Assembly: GCA_950295325.1 (NCBI GenBank)
Contig: OX485806.1
Coordinates: 33,790,001-33,854,000, forward strand
DNA: 64,000 nucleotides
From: Polytrichum commune
Taxonomy: Eukaryota; Streptophyta; Polytrichopsida; Polytrichales; Polytrichaceae
Direction: 5' to 3'
Positions 12,871-22,515 of this stretch are shown piece by piece (positions within the stretch are counted from its first letter, which is position 1; the number at the start of each line of letters is the position of its first letter). A program made the translations under genes and the position numbers. A model generated the notes under the pieces. It was given only the letters and a program-made list of their open reading frames with translations. It searched no databases and was not told the DNA's origin.

Positions 12871-14640
12871 TGATCTTGTTGTCACTCATACATGTTACGA
12901 GAATCACGTGCGACACAATACTCAACTCCGCTCACTGACGAACATGAAGGCACTAATGCACAGCACAGCACAGAAAACACACATGTTAAAGCAAAAACCA
13001 CCAGCATATTCTTTGTATACCGAGGCAGAAGATCGTGTACTGCACTCTTAAATCCTATGTGTGTTCTACATCAACTATGAAGCAATTGACCAAGATGCAC
13101 TCATTCGAGGCATCAATTACCACCAACTACTGCCTAGTACCCACTTAGATTGGGTTACGGAATATTCCTCAATCTAATGAAGAAACGCCGAAAGATGTCA
13201 ACATGCATGAAAACACTAGGATGTCGAGGGATTATGCCCAAAAATCTGCCCGGACACTGGTTGGTGTGTGCAAAGCGTCAGGTGGATGAGATGTTAGCAT
13301 TATAGCCCTTGACATTCGAAGTGAATTTTTGGCATACTACAGAAATTTGAGTTCAGGAAGTTTACTGATTTGATGCAAGGCAGACTAGTTGAGAGGGCAG
13401 TGACTTCGAAATTCAGAGCGGGTAATCTTTGTACGAGCCTTGAGTGTTCCGGGTCTGCAACATGGATAGTGTAGCAGAATTTGGGAGTTGATGAAAACCT
13501 TCAACATGTGCAATGCAGACTAGTCGAATCTTCACTATGAGAAGATGGTATCCGAATGTGCCAGTCGGAATGTGCAGAATCTATTCTAGGTTTGAGGTGC
13601 TAGCAATTCGACTTGATTCAATTCCAAAAGTCTGGCAATCTGGTTAAAGTGAAGTGATCATCGAAATGAAGTGTCTGAGGTGAAGCTTGAAGAGGAAAGT
13701 GGATGAAGAGGCGAGTGGGAGAAGAGACTCATCCACCTACTCGAGTTAATTATCAGTTAGAACCAATCAATTCATCCAAATGCAAAAGGGTTATCATAAA
13801 TCATCACAAGTTCTCATCCATGAAAGCGGGATATCATTAATAATACCCAGATGACGTCCATGAGTTGATCGGCTATGACTAATTCTCAACAAGAAGAGGA
13901 TGGATGTTGAGCTACGGTTCAGCAGTGGGTTTATCAATCATAATTGATCACCCATCCAAGTACAGCAGGGTTATCATAAATTGTCACAAAATTTAATCCA
14001 TTGTCCATGCATCTATCGGTTGTGACTGCGAGGGAAAAGTAGATGATGAACCAGGGAAGTGTTGATACAGTGTTTGGAAAATATGGATGGTATCATGCCT
14101 CCATAGGTGGAAGATTGTGACAAGTTCTAAGAACCCTTTTGCTCTTGGATGAGCGATCGGTTACGAACACAAGAAACCTCAAAAGAATCCCACCAAGTGG
14201 CACCTTCGGGACTTTACAATAAAGAATGTCGAATTCTTTCATGTGTGCATGTATATGATGATGCCAACATCTAAACTAGATGACTTTTTGTCAATTGAGG
14301 CAACTTCTCATCCAATCCAAAGACATTCATTGAACCTCACATAAATTCTTCATTCTTTCAAATATAACAAACCTTATTCCATTTAATAAAATTTAGATAC
14401 TACCTATATGTTATACCTATCTTGGTTTAGATATAATATTACATGGATCATTTCATCCAAGTTATAGTAATTCCAAAAATTTGTATTTTTTTTTTCTCTT
14501 GAATCAAAAGTATCCCATATATTTTTCTCACATGGTGTAATAAAAGTTCAACATTGACCTCCCCTTGTTGCAAGCACACTCACTCACAATGAGTACTTTG
14601 TCACACATCATAAACTAACTTCGGAGCCACCCGTTCTAGT
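12871..14640. other. gene-free stretch with a diverged local duplication
   Basis: No supportable gene. At 13212-13260 is an inverted fragment of repeat family C ('attatgcccaaaaatctgcc'). Around 13760-13830 and 13940-14010 a block of the form 'atcca..tgca..agggttatcataaat..tcaca' is duplicated with divergence at a spacing near 180 bp. A T-run lies at 14487-14495. Confidence 0.45.
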
Positions 14641-16336
14641 TAGCCTCCTTACTACACCCAATCAATAGGCTCGAGTTATTTCCCACAACATCATGGGAGA
14701 AATCCATTTGATGTCAATGTATGGAGTACGTCAATGAGACCGTGGCCCAAAACAAATGGTTGTACTAAGGTTTGGTGGCATCAAAACGCTTCATAAATCT
14801 ATGGAATTTGTGCTTCAACCCACCAATGTCCCATCCTATTCTCACCCGATAGTTTGCAAGCGTTTTGTTATATGTTGTTAGAGCTCCTTCATTTATATAT
14901 GTTGCTCTTCACATAATCAAGTCTTCGCATGATGAACATATTTTATTCATTGTATCTGGGATCTCCAAACAAATACTCAAAGTACCCGTCATTATGAGTG
15001 AAGTGTGCACCCCAACGCCTATAGAAATTGGAGTGACAGAGGATTGTAACATCATGGAAAGAACCCGGAAAGCCTAAGTCCAAGTGAATGAAGAGACCTT
15101 CGTATGATGTTGCAACTATATTATTTTATACAATACATCTTCTTCTAGCCATTGAACCACTTCACGTGATTGGGGTCATTCTATGACTTCGAATCTTGAT
15201 GAGTTTACAATTAATGATTTCAATACAACTTGGAATATGAGGTTCAAAGCAAATAAACGTCGACTTTCCGCATCATCAAGCCAAAATATCTCATGAGCAA
15301 GTGCGTCGGATGATACACAAAGCAATGAAAATCATATAATCACACAAAGTAGAATATGCAACATTCCATTGTAAAGAATCGTAGCCAATTGCATTATTGT
15401 GCTTCAAATACAAATAGAGTTAAGCCAACGTTGTACATGTGTCTATTTCATGGCCTTCCACTCATAACTCTCTTAACACCCGTGTTGTGGGCATTGTCGC
15501 ACATCACAAGACACACAACATACAATCAAATTCATCAAATTCATGAACCTCAAAACTACTCAAAATCTTAAACAATGCAATTGCCTCGTGCATGCAGCTA
15601 AGTACATCCATGATTCTCATGTAGTGGTTGAAGGTTTGTTGGGCACCTTCCTCCAACTCGTTTAAATTGAACAAATTACACGGGTAGATCACTTAGTGCA
15701 TTTTAAAAACGACGTGCAGCATAATATAGAGAGGATTAAAATCATTTGAAATAAAAATTATAAAGGAATTCCAAATAATGAAGGGGCCATTAAATGTAGA
15801 CAATCCCATTATAAGTAAGTTAGATGGACATAAAACGTGGGCCATTGTTTTTTTGTAAAATTAATATAGGAGCTGAAGATAAGGATCCTAGAAGGTATGT
15901 TTAGTATGGTATGTAAATGGGTTTAGGACTCACAGGGATGGATGATAATTGGGATTTCCGTCTGTCCAAAAATGGCTTAAAAGGAATATAGAGTACAAAA
16001 AATTGCAGTGACTTGGACAATATGAGTAATGGAAGGGTGCAAACAATTGGGCCATTTTTGAAATTTAAGTAATTATATGGAGGCTTTAATTCAACCCTTG
16101 AAGGTAAATAGCCCCAAAACAAAAAACCCCCAGCCGCACGTGGTGCACAAAAATGCATTAGAGTGATCTACCCGTGACAAATTATGCCTATTGCAAGCAA
16201 TCTTCGTCATAGTAAAGACTATCAAGATGTCCTCTCCTAACTCTTGCAATATTTCATTAACCGTGTCCATTCCAGAACTATCATTAGAGTCCACAAGTGG
16301 CACAAAATCTACATTGAAATATGATATAAATAGCAT
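14640..16336 (-). pseudogene. PIF/Harbinger-type transposase pseudogene
   Basis: The minus strand between about 15100 and 14640 carries, in changing frames, the hallmarks of the plant PIF/Harbinger (DDE_Tnp_4) transposase: 'LGFPGSFHDVTIL' (the D-x-G-x-P-G-S-x-H-D block), 'YFEYLFGDPRY' (the YLLGD-x-GY block) and 'YNKTLANYRVRIGWDIGGLK' followed by 'FHRFMKRFDATK' (the C-terminal block with the last acidic position replaced by D). In-frame stops and shifts show it is dead. The upstream N-terminal part reads through 15692-15504 and, beyond the inserted element at 15679-16176, continues at 16336-16180 ('MDTVNEILQELGEDILI'). This assignment rests on motif recognition only. Confidence 0.72.
15679..16176. 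mobile_element. 498-bp hAT-like MITE with 8-bp target duplication
   Basis: The ends are inverted: CACGGGTAGATCACT at the left and AGTGATCTACCCGTG at the right, with weaker inverted similarity for about 40 bp. The element is flanked directly by ACAAATTA at 15671-15678 and again at 16177-16184, an exact 8-bp target duplication, the length expected for hAT transposition. It interrupts the Harbinger pseudogene and holds no transposase of its own. Short frames inside are not protein-like. Confidence 0.82.
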
Positions 16337-17608
16337 GGGTTGTGATAATGTGGATTGCCTAAGTGCCTAAACCCTAAACCTCCATGTGTTCATAGCCTTA
16401 TAGCCTCCAAGAATGCACTCAAAACCTTCAAAAATGTATTGGTCCATTAATTATCTATTGATGTATAAGAACAAGCCACCATGAACATTGATGTTTAGCC
16501 TCCTAGAATGTTAGTTGCTTGTGGTAACAACTAGTAGTGCGGACTCTAGGCAGTTGATAGTGTGCTTGTAGGGAAGTTTTGTAGGCCTTGATGTTAGTTG
16601 TGGAGCCAAAACACATATCATTTAAGTTTTCAGTGACTAGGGTAAAGCTAGGAGAGTGGGTCAAAACCCTTGCCTCCCCACCCTTTAAGTGTAAGGATAA
16701 TTTTGATAGATTAACAATATTTGATTCTATGATAGGAGTTGTTCAATTCTAAGATGAGACCTTTTAAAATCTATCATAGAACACTCTAGCATAATAAATT
16801 ATAGTTCATAACTAATTCAAAAATTATAAAATTCAATTCAAAAAATTTATGACAAGCTTTTGGTTAGGTTCCTCTACATGAATTTTTTAATGCGAAATGC
16901 CAATGTACATAAATAGAAAAAATGCTCAAGATGTAGTCCTCTATAACATGGTAGCTTAGGACCACTTCACACACGAGCCAAGAGCTATGACCATGAAATT
17001 GTGAGAACCCAAAAGAAAGTGTCCAAAGGCCGTCCCAAGACACCTCCAAAATCAGGTAGTGTGGTCACGAATCCTCAAGTGTAGTGTGAAGCCATATGTG
17101 ACTGGACCCTCAACCAAATGCTAGTTAAATGAATTTCTATTTATGTGGATCCTCACACATGATAAAATAGATTAAATCAATGGTTTATGAGCATTTAGAA
17201 TGCCATGCTCTCCCGGTGTTGTGTTAGGCCTACCTCCAAGAGATGGTTTTTGAAAATAGTCCAAGTGACCATGAAACATGATCCATTCGATGCCGTGTAG
17301 GAATGCATGTAGACTTGACATCCATCTTGCATTCACGTACTCCGTTGGTCCCTCAAGCGTAGAGTGAAGCGAACTTGGACCGGCTCCGCCTTTTCCACCA
17401 ATGAGAGTGCTTGAAGTGTGATGGTCACGGGCTCTCAGTCTCGTGTGTGAAGTGGCCCTTTACCTTGGCGGCAATGGAGATGCCCTAATAAATCCATTCC
17501 CTTTAAAGCCTCAATTCCCTGCGTTATCCTGAGCGCCAAAAAACACACACTTCAAAAAGAAAAGACAAAGAGAGAGCGCTAGACTCCATCTCTCTCGCAT
17601 GTCCCGCT
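16337..17608. other. intergenic, upstream of the HMG-box gene
   Basis: No gene is supported. The last roughly 150 bases before the gene become C/T-rich with 'agagagagc', 'tctctctcgc' and 'ctctctgtgtctctc', as is common in plant 5' UTRs. A telomere-like 'cctaaaccctaaacct' string occurs at 16367-16382 but sits far from any gene. Confidence 0.45.
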
Positions 17609-17617
17609 AAACCCTAA
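17609..17617 (+). promoter_or_regulatory. telo-box (AAACCCTAA)
   Basis: An exact AAACCCTAA, extending to AAACCCTAACCCC, lies about 150 bp before the proposed start codon of the HMG-box gene in a C/T-rich leader. In plants this motif is often found near transcription starts of growth- and translation-related genes. Function here is inferred from position and sequence only. Confidence 0.5.
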
Positions 17618-17763
17618 CCCCTGCCCAAACCCTCCCAACTCTCTCTGTGTCTCTCACTTGCATGCATCATCGCCATCTCTCTCCCTCTCCGCACCTCCCA
17701 CATCGCTGCCATTGCTCACATTCCATTGATAGAGACGTAGCCGCCATTGTGAGCTCCACGGCG

Positions 17764-19969
17764 ATGGCCACTATGAGTTCCCGCGTGCTGTATTCATGCG
17801 GCGCTGCTCTCAAGAAGTTTGTGAAGGTTCAGGGTTTTGGAACCACAACCAGAGCGCAGCTCCCCTCTGGATTCAAGTGTAGCCGCTTGACCATGTCCAC
17901 GAGGTAATTCCTGAAATTCTAGAGAGAAGCACATTCGAGTTATTCTGCAATTCAATGGGACGAAACCATTCCGTGGGGAGTTGGTCCCCCTTTAATTTTC
18001 GGTTGGTTGTTTAGCACACAATATCAATAATTTTTTGCCCACTGTGATGGGGGCATCTTCGGAGGTAGTGTTTGAATTTGAATGAAGAGCAGTTGGGAGG
18101 TTCATCGAGGGCCAAACTCATTTTAGTATCTCTTGACATGCCAAAACGAGGTGGACCTTTAATGAACCGATATAGAATGTTCTTTGTTCAAACCTGCACA
18201 CTACTTTCTCCCACCATGCACCGAAAACTTACCGAACATGGAAGGTGTTGTATTCAAATCAACCAACTCCCGACCAAAAGTCCTGTTGAGGACGATGATA
18301 ACTCTATTGTATCGCATTGCATTGTTTGTGAAGAGTGAGTGATTGGGGGGTGATGGTGGATGGTGACACATGGGCAAGGGCATGGAGCAGTGACAAGCTT
18401 ACTCATGGCTTCGCGTGCAGGCGGTCGAGAATTGAGTACATGACTTTTGCGACGAAGGCGAAAGCATGTGAGTTGATTTCACTCTGGCTTGAGTTTCTTC
18501 TGTGGTTAATCAATTGAGCTGTGTGGAGTAGTGTGGGTCTTGGCAAGTCGTCCCTTATCAGCGGAATGTCTTTTCTTGCGTAAATGCCATACTGAACTAC
18601 CGTGTTGGTATTGTTGTTGGAAGCAGCAAGTGTGAATGGAGATTCGGCGAGTGCAAGTTTGGCTGACACTACTGAGAGGTATGTTCCACTTTTTGCAACT
18701 ATCACTACTCCACATTATGTGTACTTTGGAAGAATGTGAAGAAATCATGATCGTACTTGTTTCACAATTCGGCAGGGGGAGTGCTAAGAAGACCAAGAAG
18801 CCAGAGGCTCCTAAGAAGAAGACCAAGGATGCTGACATGCCCAAGCGACCACCCTCTGCATACTTCATCTTCATGTACGATTGTCAAATTCAACCTCCTG
18901 TGCTCCATCATAGATTTATTGCTTTGGAGTACCTTCTTTGGATTACCTTCTCAATCAGTGGTGTAGTCAAAAGAGGTAGGGGTTTATGGTTTATGATTTC
19001 AAGTTTATGGATCTTATACACACTTTAATGTCGTGGAGGTTGTTGTATTCAGGGAGACTTTCCGAAAGCAGTTCAAGGAGGAGAACCCAGATGTTAAAGG
19101 CGTCACCGCGGTAATTATTCCATATTCCCCTGTTGCTTTCATGAATGTGACTAGCTGTGCAGTTTTTTTGTCTATGTCTTTGTAACCTATGAAGTTTGAA
19201 GATAGTTTTCCCACCCTTAGGTGTTGAAGTTGGATGTTATGCATGTATGTTCTGTGTCTGATTTGTACCTTGGTATGATCTTTGAGCTGAAGGTCTAGAT
19301 TTATCTGTGGACTTGGAATGTGTAGTTTATAATTGGCATTGGTTTGGAATGATGCATTTCTTCTGGCTTGTGCAGAGTGCCAAGGCTGGTGGTGAGAGGT
19401 GGCTGCAATTGACTGAAGAGGTTAGTGAGTTTACCAGACATAATCTACAAATTGGAGTGATGATAAGTTTGTAGAAACCGTACTTTGTCAGTTTGCGGCT
19501 GTTAATATTTGTGTGTGGTTTTTGTCTGTTCTTGAATGTGCAGGAAAAAGCTCCTTACATTGCAGAGGTGATTGTCAGGAAAGCTCAGTATGAGAAGGCC
19601 ATGGCAGCCTACAAGGTTCGTACCTGGTCACACTGTTACCAAGTTATGTTATGTTAGTCGTAGGAATTCATTTTCCTTACCTCCCTGGCCATGGATGCAA
19701 CTATGTTCCCTTTACAGGGTCTATTTTGAGTAGGCATGCACTATGGATAAATCTAAAGAATGGATCAGACTTACTGGGAACATTTTTAATTTTCACAATC
19801 AGATCGTTTACCATTTCTTCAGCTTGACGCTTACAGTCCAAGAAAGAGCTGGCAGCAGTTTTAAGTACTCTTGGAAGGTTCTGTATGGAAGAAATTATAG
19901 TCCTGTCAATAATGAGTTGGTTGGTGTTTGCAGAGTAGCAAAGGTTTGGAGAATGGGCTGCAAGTATAG
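17764..19969 (+). CDS. single HMG-box protein with presequence-like N-terminus
   Basis: HMG-box proteins bend DNA non-sequence-specifically. Eight exons join in phase: 17764-17903, 18421-18467, 18627-18678, 18776-18874, 19053-19110, 19376-19420, 19544-19615 and 19934-19969 (about 182 codons); every junction has GT and AG. The HMG box fills the C-terminal 75 or so residues: 'MPKRPPSAYFIFM', 'FRKQFKEENPDVKG', 'GGERWLQLTEE', 'EKAPYIAE' and 'QYEKAMAAYK'. A lysine-rich linker ('KKTKKPEAPKKKTKD') precedes it. The first roughly 50 residues have no Asp or Glu and are rich in Ser, Arg, Lys and Thr, resembling a mitochondrial or plastid presequence. An in-frame ATG at 17662 would give a longer N-terminus. 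Intron 1 carries a fold-back element. The last exon is short and is the least certain. Plant HMGB proteins normally have the box more centrally, with an acidic tail that is absent here. Confidence 0.82.
17935..18310. mobile_element. fold-back element family H, copy 1
   Basis: Lies in intron 1 of the HMG-box gene. It shares with four other copies (39775-40095, 50590-50930, 50950-51305, 53325-53655) the ordered blocks 'ttcat(c/t)g.ggccaaactcattt', a short centre, 'aatgaaccgatatagaatgt' + 'tctttgttcaaacct', 'ccatgcaccgaaaactt' and 'caaccaactcccgaccaaaa'. In the family the left half is the inverse of the right half, so a transcript can fold into a long hairpin. Confidence 0.72.
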
Positions 19970-22515
19970 TCAGCTGAGGCAGACAAAGTGGATGATATGG
20001 CAAACATTGAACGCTTTGTACCTACCAATATATCATTAGTCTTAGGTGTCTTTTAGTATGAGAAAGTGCTTCCATCCCCAAAAAACCTCGTGTTTGCAGA
20101 TCCTGCTTCACCGCGCACATGTTCTCAAAAGAGCAATTTTGCTGATGCTGCAGATGTGAAGATTTTTTTAATTTTAAGACAGCTCATGTATTTTGAGATT
20201 TTCCATCTAGTAGTCAATTCTAGTTCTACTTTGGGTGCCACATATAGAAATCTGACTGCATCTGTGTAGCTGTCCAGTTTGTGCTCTGAATCAAGTTCTA
20301 AGGTAGCTGTAAACAAGTTTCTGAATGTCTAGCTACTCTTATCTTTTGATGTGTCATCTTCCCACTGGCATTTTTGTGGAAAGAATTGACATTGCTCTGG
20401 CTCTGTGATTTTGAAAGTGGGAATCCAGTGCTTTCTTAAAATAGGTCACTAACATACCTTACATTGTATTCCTTTGTGACTTTGTATGCTGTGTGAATAG
20501 TTTTGACAGCATAGCCTACAACATCTTGGAAAAGGCAATCGATCTTCTCAGGGTATGGATTGATCATAGGCAGAGTGAGCATAAATGAGATGTATGGGTT
20601 CAGCGTACTTTCAGGCTGCCATGAATAATTTTGTGTTTTGAATCTTCATATTAATTGTGTAATTGTATGTCTAAATCACACAGCAGATGTGATTCTTGCA
20701 TAGATCCGTCCATCTCTTAGACCCTGGTTACTACTTAGGGTAGAAGAATGATGTTGATGATCCTAGGCTGGAACCTAAGTAGCCACCCTAGATGATACTG
20801 GTTGTCTATATGTAGTTGCTTTGTAGTTTTCCTAATAAATAGGCGCTTTTTTAAATGCCTGAATTCACCTTATACATTATAGGCAAAGCCAGAGGTGTTT
20901 TCCTGTCTACTTTCAGCTGTGCAATTCTATCAGTTTGAATAGTTCCACCTGAGTAGTAGACACTACGTGTGGGCAACTGGCCTAATCCTTGGGAAACTTT
21001 GACAAAGGAGAATGTGCAAGGAATTTTCTTTTGAAGTTACTCACAGGTTACTTTTCAGTAGTACTGGTAGTTGAAGCAAAGTGATGTGCCCACAAAGTAG
21101 ATAGTTTGATGTATGAATGAGCGCACCAGGAATTCAAGATACAGTGCAATTGTATGTTTGTGAAGCAATGCATCGTACTCGGTACTTTGATGAAGGAAAA
21201 TGTAAAATTGTGACTGGAAGCATTTGTAGGAACATGAAATCATCATTAGATGACTGGTTGAAGTGGAGGTTTCTCTCCGGATTCTCATTAAATCCACACA
21301 ATTTTCACGGTACCTATATTCCACAGCAATCAGATGTGGTCATTAAACACTTGATGACAGCAGCGTCCAGGGAGATTTTTGGGCATAATCAGTTGATATC
21401 ATAGTGTTTCCAAGTCCAACTGGTTACATGTTGACATCTCTTGGTTTTTCTTCAAGGGATTCAATAAATTGGGATATATTCCATAAATTCCTCTAAATTC
21501 AGTTATTTCTCAAACTCAACTGGTTCATCTGTAACTAGCAGCTGGTTCTCCCCATTCATTGGATTGCAGTGCCTTTCCTACCCATTACTATAGAAGGCTA
21601 TGAGGTTCAACACTTTTAAGTAACTTCCATGATTGGATTCTGTTGGGTCTAAACCGATGCAACATGTGTTAATTTCTTCTAGACACCAATATTTTTTGTT
21701 GACCCAAACAGATTGCACATCGGATTTGATTGGTATAAATGTTTTTACAGGATTCACGATTCAACATTCAAGGAGGCAATGCTTGACCCCTACATGCTTA
21801 AGAAGCTAAAAAGTGGATGTGAGCAATTTTCAAAAAATAATTTTCTTGATGCATAATTGTTTTTTTTGTTTTGTTTTGTTTCTCTTGCAGTTGGAACTAG
21901 TAAAGTTCCATAACTCAAACAAATTGAGTGAAATGATATATTAACAATCTTTTTATGGATCTTGAAGTTAGTCGGAACCCTCAAATTTATCTTGGACTCA
22001 CAATTTTATTTATTCATTTATTTAAAAAAAGAAGAGTACCAACAAGGTTAGTGGCATTTTTATTTTTTTCTTTCCCCTCCTCCCCCCAAATATATGTAAT
22101 TTTTTCACTAAATTATGAAACTTGGTTATTTTCCAACTCAAAATAAAGCACAAATGAATTTGATTTAACTTGGACTTCTAGGTATTTGCATAATGGAAAT
22201 GCTTCCAAAACGATTTGATGAAGGTCATTCACAATAATCTTGATTTCAATCATATAGATGTAGTCCAAAATCTGACAACCTTTTCTTATAGGTATGTCAA
22301 CTCCAAATAAGGTTTTCCATCTCATATTTTATAATACATCTTTGATTGGATTGGACCTCTCCAAACATTTAGGGTTTAGAGTTTATGAGTTTCAATCTGC
22401 AAGATTGGAACAACTCTTATCAACAACAACCCACAAGTCACCTTTCCTCTCCTTCATTTCTCCTTTTCTCTCCTTTATTTTTATTTTACATTGATTCTTT
22501 GAAGTTTATGAAGAG
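19970..22515. other. intergenic between HMG-box gene and channel 3' end
   Basis: No further gene is supported between the convergent HMG-box (+) and channel (-) genes. The residual frame after the HMG stop (19970-20036) looks coding-like ('AEADKVDDMANIERF'), which may mean a slightly different terminal exon. Repeat family C lies at 21368-21570. Poly-T and poly-A stretches occur around 21860-21880 and 22019-22030. Confidence 0.45.
21368..21570 (+). repeat. dispersed repeat family C, copy 2
   Basis: Begins at 'gggagatttttgggcataat' and runs through 'ggttacatgttgacat', 'ttcctctaaa', 'cagttatttctcaaactcaa' and 'ttcatctgtaacta'. The same order is seen at 48655-48870 (+) and 24285-24543 (-), with a fragment at 13212-13260 (-). 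This copy has an internal deletion relative to 48.7 kb. Confidence 0.7.

Noticed and set aside
16367..16382. Telomere-like CCTAAACCCTAAACC as an interstitial telomere
   Set aside because: Only about two units; too short to support, and common by chance in plant DNA.
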